64,000 bases of DNA from Bdellovibrio sp. (GTDB taxonomy: Bacteria > Bdellovibrionota > Bdellovibrionia > Bdellovibrionales > Bdellovibrionaceae): positions 230,226 through 294,225 of the forward strand of contig JACMRL010000025.1 of NCBI GenBank assembly GCA_014376435.1. Reading direction: 5' to 3'. Positions 30,591 through 43,398 of this stretch are shown piece by piece. Both the position numbers and the translations under genes were made by a program. The notes under the pieces are model-generated. The model was not told the origin of the DNA, did not search any database, and was given only the letters and a program-made list of their open reading frames with translations. The first letter of the stretch is position 1, and every line of letters begins with the position of its first letter.

Positions 30591-32474
30591 TCAGATATTT
30601 TTTTGAATCGGAACTGCGTTTTTGTGTCCCTTTAAATATATCATGATGGCTTGTAAAGCTGAAGGATTTACTCCGCTGATTCTTTGCGCCTGACCTAAGG
30701 TGCGGGGCTTAACTTTTTTAAGTTTATCCACCTCTTCTCCAGAAAGACCTTTAATTGCACTAAAATCAAGATTGGGCGGAATTGATAACTGTTCCATTTT
30801 TTTAGTTTGTTCGATGATTTCGTTTTGTTTTTTTATGTAGCCTGAATATTTAATTTCAATTTCAACCGCGTCGGTTACTTCAACGTCATCATTGATTTCA
30901 ATACCTAGTTTTTTAAGCGTATCAAAAGTAACTTCGGGACGACGTAAAAACTCAGCGTAGGTTAAGGGTTTCGATAACGGAGAACTGCCTAGACTTGCGA
31001 CCAGCTGATTCACTTCGGGTTTTGGGTAAAGAGAGTTTTCAGTTAAACGAGAAACCAAGGCTGAGCGTTTTTCTTTAATTTGGTCAAGCCTGCCTAATGC
31101 TTCGTTGGAAACGATACCTAGTTTACGAGAAATCTCAGCTAACCGATCAATCGTGTTATCTTCGCGTAGCACCAAGCGGTGTTCGGCGCGAGAGGTAAAC
31201 ATACGGTATGGTTCGCGAGTTCCCTTTGTAACGAGGTCATCGATCAAAACACCCGTGTAGGCAATGTCGCGATCTAAAATAAATTCTTCACGGCCTAAAA
31301 TCTTATGGGCCGCGTTTACGCCCGCCATAAAACCCTGAACGGCGGCCTCTTCGTAACCGCTGGTTCCGTTAATTTGACCGGCTAAAAATAAATTCTCAAC
31401 TAAACGAGTTTCAAGGCGATGAAAAATTTGTGTTGGTTCGATATAATCGTATTCAACCGCGTAACCGTAACGAACAACCTTTACATTTTCTAATCCCGGA
31501 ATTGTTTTTAAAAACTGATCCTGAACCTCTTCGGGTAAAGATGTTGAAATACCCTGTAGATAAATTAAGTCTGAAGTTAAGCTTTCAGGCTCTAAAAATG
31601 TTTGATGAGAAACACGCTCCGCAAAGCGGGTGATTTTATCTTCGATGCTTGGGCAGTAGCGCGGGCCAATGCCTTCAATAATTCCCGAAAACATCGGTGA
31701 TTTATCAAGATTAGCGCGAATAATTTCGTGGGTTTTTTCGTTCGTATTTGAAAGATAACAAGCCACTTGCGGCATGTAGAATTCTTTTTTAGAAGTGTGA
31801 CTAAAAGGAAAGAATTTTTCATCACCGTATTCAGCCGTGGTTTTACTCCAGTCGATACTGTTTTTATCTAGACGCGCAGGAGTACCCGTTTTTAAACGCT
31901 TAACTTCAAAACCAAATTGCAAAAGCTGATCTGATAGGCCGATTGAAGCCTGATCGCCGATTCGGCCGCCCGCAATTTGTTTTAAACCAAAATGCATTAC
32001 GCCGTTCATAAATGTGCCGGTCGTAATAATGACCGTTTTTGCCTTAACAGACGAACTGTCATGTAGAATCACACCGTTACAAATATTTTTATCTAGTAAT
32101 AGGCTTTTTACTTCGCCCGCAAGAATTTCTAAATTTTCTTGATTGGTCAGTGCCGCTTTTTGAATATTTGAATAAACTTTTTTATCACACTGCGCGCGGC
32201 TGCCACGTACGGCGGGCCCACGACTTGAGTTAAGTCTTTTAAATTGAATACATGATTGATCGGCAGCAATGCCCATCTGCCCACCCAAAATATCAATTTC
32301 GCGAACCATGTGGCCTTTGGCTAATCCGCCAATTGATGGGTTACATGACATATAGGCGATGCGATCTAAGTTCGTGGTAATAAGTAAAGTTTTAAGACCC
32401 AAGCGTGAGGTCGCCAAACAGGCTTCAACTCCCGCGTGTCCCGCACCTACTACTATTACATCGTATAAAGACAT
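30591..32474 (-). CDS. mnmG: tRNA uridine-5-carboxymethylaminomethyl modification enzyme
   Basis: VIVVGAGHAGVEACLATSRLG; CNPSIGGLAKGHMVREIDILGG. Confidence 0.99.
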   Translation of the reverse strand: MSLYDVIVVGAGHAGVEACLATSRLGLKTLLITTNLDRIAYMSCNPSIGGLAKGHMVREIDILGGQMGIAADQSCIQFKRLNSSRGPAVRGSRAQCDKKVYSNIQKAALTNQENLEILAGEVKSLLLDKNICNGVILHDSSSVKAKTVIITTGTFMNGVMHFGLKQIAGGRIGDQASIGLSDQLLQFGFEVKRLKTGTPARLDKNSIDWSKTTAEYGDEKFFPFSHTSKKEFYMPQVACYLSNTNEKTHEIIRANLDKSPMFSGIIEGIGPRYCPSIEDKITRFAERVSHQTFLEPESLTSDLIYLQGISTSLPEEVQDQFLKTIPGLENVKVVRYGYAVEYDYIEPTQIFHRLETRLVENLFLAGQINGTSGYEEAAVQGFMAGVNAAHKILGREEFILDRDIAYTGVLIDDLVTKGTREPYRMFTSRAEHRLVLREDNTIDRLAEISRKLGIVSNEALGRLDQIKEKRSALVSRLTENSLYPKPEVNQLVASLGSSPLSKPLTYAEFLRRPEVTFDTLKKLGIEINDDVEVTDAVEIEIKYSGYIKKQNEIIEQTKKMEQLSIPPNLDFSAIKGLSGEEVDKLKKVKPRTLGQAQRISGVNPSALQAIMIYLKGHKNAVPIQKNI

Positions 32475-32501
32475 TTTTGCCTCGTGAAATTTTTAGAAAA
32501 A

Positions 32502-33896
32502 CTATTTTCCTAAACAAAACTCTTTGAAAACACGATCCATAATTTGATCGTCGTAAGCGTGACCTAAAATTTGTTGGAGTGAAACCAGCGCATCTTTTAA
32601 GTACATCGCGACGAACTCAGCACCGCTATTTTTTTCCAGCTCTTTAAGTGAAACCTCAATCATGTCCGCGGCATATTTAGCTTTTTCAAATTGTCTGGCC
32701 GATGAAATCATCGCCTCTTCTAAATAGCTTAAACTACCGATTGTGGTCTTCACATTATCTAATACGCTTGATCGGGCTTTAGGATCAAGCGCCGAGGTTA
32801 AAATCACCTGTTCGGGGTTTATATTCGCTTGATAAGATTGTAATTTTTTTGTGATCTCGGCTTTTGAGATTTCTGGAGCCTGATCTACCTTGTTCACTAG
32901 AAATAGATTCTTGCTTCCGCCAACCTCTTTAAACAGCGCAAAAGACGTCTCCCAGTCGCGCTCGTTTACATCTAAGACAAAGGCTAGAACGTCGGCTTTT
33001 AAGGCCTCCTGGCGGCTTCTGTCGACCCCAATTTTCTCAACTAGGTCTGTTGTTTCACGCAATCCAGCCGTGTCGCTGATTAAATACTTAACGCCGTCGT
33101 GAACGGTTGCACCTTCAATAATATCGCGGGTCGTTCCGGCAATTTCGGTGACGATCGCTTTTTCGTTTTGGAGCAATAAATTAAGAAGGCTCGATTTACC
33201 CACATTTGGTTCGCCAACCAAAACAACTTTTACGCCGTCTTTCAGTAAGCGGCCCGATTGGTAAGAATTAATTAACTGATAGATTTCTTTTAAAATGATT
33301 TTAACTTTTTCGATTAACACCGAATTATCAATGATATCTAAACCTTCTGTCGAAAAATCAATCGAGGCTTCAATATGCGCCAAACACCAAGTTAAATCAG
33401 ACTCTAATTTTAAAAATTGTTTTGAGATGTGGCCATCAAGCTGTCTTAAGGCCATCTTTGCTGATAATTCATTTTGGCTATCAATCAAAGATAAAACTGA
33501 TTCAGCCTGAACTAGATCGATGCGGTTATTCATGAAAGCGCGAAAAGTGAATTCTCCGCGATCGGCCATCGAGCAGCCGTTTTCGATCAAAAGATCTAGA
33601 ATTTTTTGCGTGATATAAGTGCTGCCGTGACAAGAGATTTCAATTACTTCTTCGCCCGTAAAAGATTTACCGTGTACAAAATAGGTAACCAAAACTTCAT
33701 CCACTTTAGCATTTTTTAAATCAATGATTTCGCAGAAATAAGCTTTGTGAGATTCGATTTGCTTTTTATTCAATCCCGGAGCAATTTTTTTGGCAGTAGC
33801 TAAGGCTGCGGGGCCACTAACGCGAATAACCGCAATGCCGCCCTTGCCCGGCGGAGTCGAAATGGCACAAATCGTTTCTTCAATTCGAATCCGCAT
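32502..33896 (-). CDS. mnmE: tRNA modification GTPase
   Basis: GEPNVGKSSLLN, AGTTRD, C-terminal FCLGK. Confidence 0.99.
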   Translation of the reverse strand: MRIRIEETICAISTPPGKGGIAVIRVSGPAALATAKKIAPGLNKKQIESHKAYFCEIIDLKNAKVDEVLVTYFVHGKSFTGEEVIEISCHGSTYITQKILDLLIENGCSMADRGEFTFRAFMNNRIDLVQAESVLSLIDSQNELSAKMALRQLDGHISKQFLKLESDLTWCLAHIEASIDFSTEGLDIIDNSVLIEKVKIILKEIYQLINSYQSGRLLKDGVKVVLVGEPNVGKSSLLNLLLQNEKAIVTEIAGTTRDIIEGATVHDGVKYLISDTAGLRETTDLVEKIGVDRSRQEALKADVLAFVLDVNERDWETSFALFKEVGGSKNLFLVNKVDQAPEISKAEITKKLQSYQANINPEQVILTSALDPKARSSVLDNVKTTIGSLSYLEEAMISSARQFEKAKYAADMIEVSLKELEKNSGAEFVAMYLKDALVSLQQILGHAYDDQIMDRVFKEFCLGK

Positions 33897-33911
33897 TACA
33901 CAAAGTCCTAA

Positions 33912-34475
33912 TTATTTCGTTTCTTCAGCCAAAGCATCATTTTCAAGAGCTTCTGTTGTAGATTTAGCTGGGTAAATTTTAATTTTTTTGTACAAGCCAT
34001 CACCTAGTGATCGGCTTTTTACGCGACCATCAAGGGCTAAATACTGATGCACAACTTTGCGTTCTTTCGGCGGAAGCGCGCGGTAGTAAACTGACTTACC
34101 TTGCTCGATTGCGATTGTTTTCAAGTGTTCCGCGCGCTCGATTAAAGCGGCTTCAGACTCTTCACGGTACCCGCCACAATCAACGATTACGTTGGTTTGC
34201 ACATCAGAAAAATGGTGCTGAGTAACACGCTTAACGATTAACTGAATCGCGTCTAGTAGCTGACCTTTAAAATCTTTTAAAAGCACATCGTCAGCGCCAG
34301 AAAATTCAATCTTAACATCTGTAACGTCATCTTTTTTAGAAAGATTTAATTCGTAAGATAAATCAAAATTACCTTTTTCAAGAATTCCGTTCAAAGTTGC
34401 TTCAACAACTGATTCAAGATCTTCTTTTTTATCAGCTCCGCCGCCACCAAATAATTTACTGAAAAATCCAGCCAT
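33912..34475 (-). CDS. jag: Jag/KhpB KH-R3H RNA-binding protein
   Basis: Position yidC-jag-mnmE; R3H tail LPPKERKVVHQYLALDGRVKSRSLGDG. Confidence 0.93.
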   Translation of the reverse strand: MAGFFSKLFGGGGADKKEDLESVVEATLNGILEKGNFDLSYELNLSKKDDVTDVKIEFSGADDVLLKDFKGQLLDAIQLIVKRVTQHHFSDVQTNVIVDCGGYREESEAALIERAEHLKTIAIEQGKSVYYRALPPKERKVVHQYLALDGRVKSRSLGDGLYKKIKIYPAKSTTEALENDALAEETK

Positions 34476-34487
34476 ATAGTCCCCTTG

Positions 34488-36080
34488 TTATGCAGTTTTT
34501 TTATCTGCACTTTTTAATAAAAAATATTGTTGAGTCACACCGAAAAGCGCACTGATGAAATTGTACAGCGTTAATCCACTCGGTAAGCTCAACATAAATA
34601 AAGTAAATAGAATCGGCATGAAATTAAGAATTTTTGCCTGCATTGGGTCCATTGTTGTTGGAGTCAATTTTTGTTGGAAGAACATCGTAACACCCATCAA
34701 AACGGGTAATACGAAGAAATGATCATGAGTACTTAAGTCAGTAATCCAACCAAAGAATGGTTGTTGGTAAATTTCAATGCTTGAACCGATTGTTTTCCAT
34801 AGAGCAAAGAAAACCGGAATTTGAATCAACATTGGTAAGCAACCACTTAATGGGTTTGCTTTATGTTCTTTCATTACGGCCATGGTTTCTTTATTTACAC
34901 GCATTGGATCGCTTTTATATTTTTCGCGAATCGCCGCCAAGTGGGGCTGGGCTTTTTGCATCGCGCGCGCTGATTTAAAAGAAAGTATATTGAACGGCAG
35001 CATAATCAACCGAACAATCAAAGTTAAAGCGATAATTGCCAGACCCCAATTACCTAACAACTGATGCATTAGCTTAAGTAAAGACATTAAGGGCTTAGCA
35101 ATAAAGCCAAACATTCCATAATCCATTACCTCGGCTAAAACCGGATCGATTTTTTGTAAGCCCTCACCTAATTTCGGACCCACATAATAAATTTGATCAA
35201 TGTTTTTAATTTGTGAATTTTTTAAATCATAATTCACATGCATCTGCGCCAAAGAGCTTTTTACACTCATTGATGCCGCTGGAAGTATTTCAGATTTATC
35301 AATCACTGCTTGGGTAAAATACTGACTGCCAATCGATGCTAAAGAAACATTCACTGCTGATTTGTTAAATACTTCGGCGTCTTTTAAGCCTGAAATATGT
35401 TCAGTTGAAATTTTACCCGCTTCTCTAAATAAAAAATCTTGCTTGTCGAACGACGGCATTAAAAAATTACCACTTGAAGGGGCGTGTTTTTTATCTGAAA
35501 AAACATAGCTAATCGAAGCGAAGCCTGGTTCAAACGAGGTATTTGAAGAGAAATACATTAAGCTTTTATCGTACTTTATCGTGCGCGTAATGGCTTTACC
35601 ACCAACCACAGATGTACCAATAAATTCAACATCACTGACTTTTTTTACTAGAAAATTAACTTTTTCAAGATTCACTTCAATAGAGAAAAGTTTTTCAACC
35701 GAGGAAAAGACGATTGGCGTTTTGCTTTTATCGAAATATTTTTTTAATTCGAAAGAAGATAAACCCATTCCGCTAGAAGAAAGCTGCCATTTTACGTTTT
35801 CATCTTCATAAGAGAAATTTTTCTCTTCCGTGGTAGATATTTTTAGTTCGGCAGTTTCGGGCGCGCTTTGTTGTGGAAATCCTTTGGGAGTACTGTCATT
35901 TTTCTTAGATTTTTGAATGTTTTGAGCACTTTCGGTGCTTTGGGTTGAAACTTCAGTTGCGGGTGTTGTCGCGTAATTTTTGTTTACGTAATACTGCCAG
36001 CCCCATAAAAATAAAAATACGACTACAATCGAGATTAGAAAACGTGGATTACCAAAAGGAGATTCATTTTGATTATTCAT
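34488..36080 (-). CDS. yidC: Membrane protein insertase
   Basis: N-terminal TM plus periplasmic domain; GNWGLAIIALTLIVRLIMLPFN; MKEHKANPLSGCLPMLIQIPVFFALW. Confidence 0.98.
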   Translation of the reverse strand: MNNQNESPFGNPRFLISIVVVFLFLWGWQYYVNKNYATTPATEVSTQSTESAQNIQKSKKNDSTPKGFPQQSAPETAELKISTTEEKNFSYEDENVKWQLSSSGMGLSSFELKKYFDKSKTPIVFSSVEKLFSIEVNLEKVNFLVKKVSDVEFIGTSVVGGKAITRTIKYDKSLMYFSSNTSFEPGFASISYVFSDKKHAPSSGNFLMPSFDKQDFLFREAGKISTEHISGLKDAEVFNKSAVNVSLASIGSQYFTQAVIDKSEILPAASMSVKSSLAQMHVNYDLKNSQIKNIDQIYYVGPKLGEGLQKIDPVLAEVMDYGMFGFIAKPLMSLLKLMHQLLGNWGLAIIALTLIVRLIMLPFNILSFKSARAMQKAQPHLAAIREKYKSDPMRVNKETMAVMKEHKANPLSGCLPMLIQIPVFFALWKTIGSSIEIYQQPFFGWITDLSTHDHFFVLPVLMGVTMFFQQKLTPTTMDPMQAKILNFMPILFTLFMLSLPSGLTLYNFISALFGVTQQYFLLKSADKKTA

Positions 36081-36345
36081 AGGAATTTCTTTCTATAAAA
36101 GGAACGGGATCATAAAACGGTTTTTTACTCAGCGGATGACAACTTATAAACCTTAGAAATACAAGTTGAGTTGCGCGAAGAAATGTAAAGTTTTCATAAG
36201 CTTGAACAGCGTAGTGCGAACATGACGGATAATAGCGGCAACGACCACCAAAAAATTGTGAAAAAGTGGCTTGGTAAATGCGCACAAAAATAAATGCAAA
36301 TCGATTCAGAATATTTGAAGAACTAAATTTTTTGGTAGAGCTCAA
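36073..36345 (-). CDS. yidD: Membrane protein insertion efficiency factor (start uncertain)
   Basis: GGRCRYYPSCSHYAVQAYE...SCHPLSKKPFYDPVP; candidate TTG start at 36345. Confidence 0.85.
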   Translation of the reverse strand: MSSTKKFSSSNILNRFAFIFVRIYQATFSQFFGGRCRYYPSCSHYAVQAYENFTFLRATQLVFLRFISCHPLSKKPFYDPVPFIERNSYE

Positions 36346-36658
36346 GGAACTCTTTAAATTTGAGGTCGTAATAAAAGGACTCTTTAGCTTGTGGTCTGAA
36401 CACAAACACGATGGTTTTTGATTGGAGCTTTTCAGGCCAAATTTCAGTTCGTACACAGTTGCGAACCCATCTTTTGAGTTTGTTTCGAATAACGGCATTG
36501 CCGACTTTTCCAGACGCAGTGATGCCAAAATAGTTTTTGGTATCTACTGAATCTACAATGTGAAGGGTAATCCAAGAAGACAGTCTTTGCTTTTTACCAC
36601 CAAGAGCTGCTTCTTTGAAATTCGATGATCTCTTAAGAGGATAAACCTTATTTGCCAC
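36323..36658 (-). CDS. rnpA: Ribonuclease P protein component
   Basis: [12 protein letters not shown]...[30 protein letters not shown] start overlapping rpmH. Confidence 0.95.
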   Translation of the reverse strand: MANKVYPLKRSSNFKEAALGGKKQRLSSWITLHIVDSVDTKNYFGITASGKVGNAVIRNKLKRWVRNCVRTEIWPEKLQSKTIVFVFRPQAKESFYYDLKFKEFLELYQKI

Positions 36659-36800
36659 CAGTAGTTACGGTCAATTTTTTACGACCTTTTGCGCGGCGGC
36701 GATTGATCAGCTTTTTACCAGCTGCAGTTGCCATTTTAGATCTGAAACCATGTGTTTTAGCACGACGCTTGTTACTTGGTTGGTATGTACGTTTACTCAT
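36648..36800 (-). CDS. rpmH: 50S ribosomal protein L34
   Basis: Manual translation [50 protein letters not shown]; below the ORF-track length cutoff. Confidence 0.98.
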   Translation of the reverse strand: MSKRTYQPSNKRRAKTHGFRSKMATAAGKKLINRRRAKGRKKLTVTTGGK

Positions 36801-36918
36801 TAAAAACCTCTTCTACGACGTCATCACGTCAATTGCAAAAATAATCAGCACTCACTAATTAAGTGAGTTAGAAATAAAGCACAACGCGGCATTAAGGTCA
36901 ACAGTTTGCTAACTCGGA

Positions 36919-36927
36919 TGTTGATAA
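36919..36927 (-). promoter_or_regulatory. DnaA-box-like site upstream of dnaA
   Basis: TGTTGATAA = reverse complement TTATCAACA, 8/9 match to TTATCCACA. Confidence 0.5.
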
Positions 36928-36973
36928 CTCGGACCTATGTTGTTATCTCTTCATGGTCCTGAGGGGGGCACAC

Positions 36974-38374
36974 ATGGAAATGAATAGTTCGTTTTGGAGT
37001 CAGATTAAGTCCTCCATGAAAAATAAGAACGGAACGAACAAGTTATTAGAGAACTGGTTAGATCCTATCGAACTAATCAAGACTGAAAAAGTAAATGATA
37101 GCCTTAAAGTGATCCTGGGCGTTCCTAACCAATTTTTCTTCTTTTATGTAAATGAACACTTAAAAGAAAAAATTGGGCAAGAGCTTGCATTGGTTTCAGG
37201 CCTCCAATTAGAAGTTGAATTTGTAGTCACCGGCAAGGTTGCCAGCGATTATAATACTTCATTACAAGATGTTATGCAGAATGCAGAACAAATTTTTCAA
37301 AATAATTCTCGTCCGATCGTGCAAGTCCAAACAGCTAAGCCGATTGAAAATATTAATGAAGATTTTACGTTTTCTACTTTTGTAGTTGGTAAAAATTCAG
37401 AGTTTGCGCACGCCGCTACTTACAATGTGTCACAAAATCCTGGGGCGGATGATTATAATCCCCTCTTTATATACGGACCCTCTGGTATGGGTAAAACACA
37501 TTTACTAAATGCAGCCGCAAATCAGATTAGACAAAACTATCCACATTTACGTATTACTTATATTTCGGCGGAGAGATTTTTAAACGAGTGCGTCTCAGCA
37601 ATTCGTCGCCATGAGATGGACAAATTTAGACAAAAATACCGCGAAAATTCAGATATTATAGTGGTCGATGACGTGCAGTACATCGGGCGTGGGGAAGCAG
37701 TTCAGGAAGAGTTCTTCCATACGATCAATACTTTTATTGATAAAAAACGCCAAGTGATTCTCGCCAGCGACCGTATGCCGAAAGATATTTTAGGTTTAGA
37801 AGACCGTTCGCGTACTCGTTTAGAGCGCGGTTTAATTGCGGACATTACGATGCCTGATTTAGAAACTCGAATTGCGATTTTACGCTATAAAGCTGAAAAT
37901 TTTAATATTCGTATTTCTGAAGATACAATCCAGTACATCGCACGCATTTCGAAAAAATCAATTCGTGAACTTGAAGGCAACCTGAAGAAAATTAAAATGT
38001 ATTCAGAACTTCAGGGCTTGCATATTAATTTAGAATTAGCGCGTAAAGTTTTAGCTCATCATGAAAACACGGTAACAATTAGTATTGAAGAAATTCAGCG
38101 CATTGTTTCTGAGTATTTTAAAATCAGAGTAAGTGATTTAAAATCAACTAGTCGTGCGAAGCCGATTGTAGTTCCACGACAGATCGCTATGTATTTAATC
38201 AAAAAGTTTTTAGACAAATCTTTAGTGGATATTGGTAAGGCATTTGGCGGAAAAGATCACACGACCGTAATAAGTTCTTTAGAAAAAGTTGAGAATCTAC
38301 AAACCAAAGATGCTCAATTCAAGAATGATATCGATGAGTTAATCAACCAAATCCACAATGTTACTGGTTTGTAA
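36974..38374 (+). CDS. dnaA: Chromosomal replication initiator
   Basis: NPLFIYGPSGMGKTHLLNA; domain IV GGKDHTTVISS; ATG at 36974 after gaggggg. Confidence 0.99.
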   Translation: MEMNSSFWSQIKSSMKNKNGTNKLLENWLDPIELIKTEKVNDSLKVILGVPNQFFFFYVNEHLKEKIGQELALVSGLQLEVEFVVTGKVASDYNTSLQDVMQNAEQIFQNNSRPIVQVQTAKPIENINEDFTFSTFVVGKNSEFAHAATYNVSQNPGADDYNPLFIYGPSGMGKTHLLNAAANQIRQNYPHLRITYISAERFLNECVSAIRRHEMDKFRQKYRENSDIIVVDDVQYIGRGEAVQEEFFHTINTFIDKKRQVILASDRMPKDILGLEDRSRTRLERGLIADITMPDLETRIAILRYKAENFNIRISEDTIQYIARISKKSIRELEGNLKKIKMYSELQGLHINLELARKVLAHHENTVTISIEEIQRIVSEYFKIRVSDLKSTSRAKPIVVPRQIAMYLIKKFLDKSLVDIGKAFGGKDHTTVISSLEKVENLQTKDAQFKNDIDELINQIHNVTGL

Positions 38375-38584
38375 ATGTGGATAGTGGAAAAGAATGTGGA
38401 TAACCTAGCTGGAAACGATGTGGATAATTACAGCCCCCAATTTTGAAGGGTTAACAAATAATTGTAAGTTGAGTTTTCCACGGCGAAAGGTTAATAGTTT
38501 CATAGATTTAGTTTAATAAGTCGATTACCAACGCTCCTACTACTACTACTACATTTATATATATAGAAATAGGGAAAAAGATTT
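38375..38584 (+). other. oriC: Probable origin of replication (oriC): DnaA boxes, DnaA-trio-like repeat, AT-rich tract
   Basis: TGTGGATAG 38376-38384, TGTGGATAA 38395-38403 and 38419-38427, TTTTCCACG 38474-38482, (CTA)5 38537-38551, atttatatatata 38553-38565. Confidence 0.9.
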
Positions 38585-39691
38585 ATGAAAATCGAGATAC
38601 AAAAAAAAGATTTATTGGGACTTCTAAGCAGAACCCAAAACATCGTAGAAAAAAGAAATACGATGCCAATTCTTGTGAACGTTTTATTAGAAGCGTCTGG
38701 TAATCAATTAAAGGCTTATGCTACGGACTTAGAAGTTTCTTTGACGGACGCAGTGCCTGCACAAATAAAAGAGGCTGGTAAGGTCGCAGTGAGTGCCAAG
38801 AGCCTATTTGAAATTACCAAAGAACTTTTTGATGGACCGATTCAATTAATCAAAAAAGATAACAACTGGCTTGAAATTAAGCAGGGTAAATTTACATCAA
38901 AAATTATCGGAGTCGCGGCCGATGAGTATCCTGTCTTCCCAACGTATAACTCAGAAAACTTTTCTAAAATTAATGCCAGCGAATTTAAATTCATGATCGA
39001 TAAGACAATTTATAGCGTTTCAAATGATGAAACCCGTTATCACTTAAACGGTGTTTATTTTGAAAAAGTTGAAAAAGACATATTAACAATGGTGGCTACA
39101 GATGGTCACCGTTTAAGTTTAATTAAAAAACAATTTAAGAATTTATCAATGGCTGAAAAAGTCGGCGTGATTATTCCTAAAAAGGGTTTATTCGAAATTA
39201 AAAAATTAATTGAATCTTCGGTTGAAGATGTACATGTAGCGGTTGAAGGTTCACAATTTATTTTAAAAGCCGGCAGCTGTATTTTAATGATTCGTTTGAT
39301 CGAGGGTAAATACCCGAATTATCAACAGTTTATTCCACAAAAGTTTTCTCATAATATCGTTGTACCAAGAGACGCGATCTTATCTTGTTTAAAACGTGTA
39401 TCGTTATTGGCAAATCAAAAGTCTAAAGCAATTATGATGAGCTTTTCGCAAGATAAATTAGAAATTACTTCAAGTAATCCTGAACTAGGTGATGCAAAAG
39501 AAGAATTAGATATTAACTACAAAGGCCCTGACTTAAAAATTGGATTTAATGCTCGTTACGTTGAAGACGTTTTAAAAAATATCGAACAAGAAAACGTTGA
39601 GTTTGAATTAAACGATCAATTATCACCGGGCGTACTTAAAGCTCACAACAGCAATGATTATATCAATGTTGTTATGCCTATGCGTATTTGA
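38585..39691 (+). CDS. dnaN: DNA polymerase III beta sliding clamp
   Basis: KAYATDLEVSLTD; ATDGHRLSL; VVMPMRI C-terminus. Confidence 0.99.
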   Translation: MKIEIQKKDLLGLLSRTQNIVEKRNTMPILVNVLLEASGNQLKAYATDLEVSLTDAVPAQIKEAGKVAVSAKSLFEITKELFDGPIQLIKKDNNWLEIKQGKFTSKIIGVAADEYPVFPTYNSENFSKINASEFKFMIDKTIYSVSNDETRYHLNGVYFEKVEKDILTMVATDGHRLSLIKKQFKNLSMAEKVGVIIPKKGLFEIKKLIESSVEDVHVAVEGSQFILKAGSCILMIRLIEGKYPNYQQFIPQKFSHNIVVPRDAILSCLKRVSLLANQKSKAIMMSFSQDKLEITSSNPELGDAKEELDINYKGPDLKIGFNARYVEDVLKNIEQENVEFELNDQLSPGVLKAHNSNDYINVVMPMRI

Positions 39692-39694
39692 TGA

Positions 39695-40816
39695 ATGATT
39701 ATACGCTCGCTGTTTCTTTCTAATTTTAGAAACTTCGAGCAACTTCAAGTTGATTTCGGCGATCACGTAAATATTTTTTTAGGAGATAATGGCCAAGGTA
39801 AAACAAATTTACTGGAAGCAATCTACCTTTTAATCGATGGAGAAAGTTTTCGTTATTCAAATTACGATACACTTGTTCAACTTCATAAATCAGAATCCTT
39901 AATTAAAAGCTTTGTTCAAAATGAACAACTTCAATATAATTTAAAATTACTATTTTCAAGCCACCGCAAAGAATTTACCGTGAACGAGAAAAAAACTACG
40001 CATACTAAAGTAAATCTTCCGCCCGCGATTTTATTTTCTCCAGAAAGTTTAAGTATTATTAAAGAAAGTTCTGATGAACGCAGATCATTAGTGGATCAGC
40101 TAGTAACACAGGTTAACCGCCATGGGCGTCAGGTTCTGCAAGATTTCAAAAAAGCACTAAAAACGCGCAATCGAATTTTAAAAGATTTGGCTCATGAGAA
40201 AATTGATCGTTTAATCGGTATTGAGACGCTAGCGAGTTTGAATCAGATTTACTTAAAACTAGCCGCGGAAGTAACGATTCTGCGCTTAAACGCCCTTTCT
40301 GACATCCAAAACGAGGTTGAGAAAGCACTTATTCAGATTCATTCAGGTCAAAATATCAAATTTGATTACAATTATATCATTTCTGAAAAAAATCATAAAA
40401 ATTCTAGCCTGGAATTTGTACTTGAAACCCTACAAAATCGCATGAAAGAACTCGAAAAATTTGAACTCCAAAGTGGGGTCTCTTTAGTGGGGCCTCAGAA
40501 GCATGATGTCATATTCTTATATAATGGAAATGACTCAAGATTTTATTGTTCACAGGGGCAGCAAAGATCCATCATATTAGCTTTCAAAATGGCCCAGATT
40601 GTGTATCATCAGAAGGTTCATGGATTTTATCCTGTGCTGCTGTTAGATGATGTTTTATCTGAGCTAGATTTAGCGAAACAAGAATCGCTTGTTTCGACTT
40701 TAAATCAGACCAAAACGCAAACGTTTGTTACAACAACAGATGTTTCGCTTATCTCTAAACTCAGCATGAGTAACGCCCGTGTTTTTAATATCAAGAACGG
40801 ACAAATTTCGATTTAA
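39695..40816 (+). CDS. recF: DNA replication and repair protein RecF
   Basis: FLGDNGQGKTNLLEAIYLL; CSQGQQRSIILAFKMAQ; LLLDDVLSELD. Confidence 0.97.
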   Translation: MIIRSLFLSNFRNFEQLQVDFGDHVNIFLGDNGQGKTNLLEAIYLLIDGESFRYSNYDTLVQLHKSESLIKSFVQNEQLQYNLKLLFSSHRKEFTVNEKKTTHTKVNLPPAILFSPESLSIIKESSDERRSLVDQLVTQVNRHGRQVLQDFKKALKTRNRILKDLAHEKIDRLIGIETLASLNQIYLKLAAEVTILRLNALSDIQNEVEKALIQIHSGQNIKFDYNYIISEKNHKNSSLEFVLETLQNRMKELEKFELQSGVSLVGPQKHDVIFLYNGNDSRFYCSQGQQRSIILAFKMAQIVYHQKVHGFYPVLLLDDVLSELDLAKQESLVSTLNQTKTQTFVTTTDVSLISKLSMSNARVFNIKNGQISI

Positions 40817-40920
40817 TCTCGCCGCAAGAAGATAGAAAAATGTGGGAAAGTCTGTTGGTTCTGTTGATAAAAAAATTCAATCGGATGAATTTTTTCTAAA
40901 TATTTAGCAAACCTCTTTAA

Positions 40921-43353
<2,433 letters not shown>

Positions 43354-43398
43354 TTTCAGGTTAGTTTTAGATTTAATTTTTTAACGAGTTAGGTGATT

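Noticed and set aside
30724-30732. TTATCCACC DnaA-box-like 8/9 match in mnmG
   Set aside because: Single isolated match inside a gene; expected by chance
36652-36858. 68-aa plus-strand ORF
   Set aside because: Antisense shadow of rpmH
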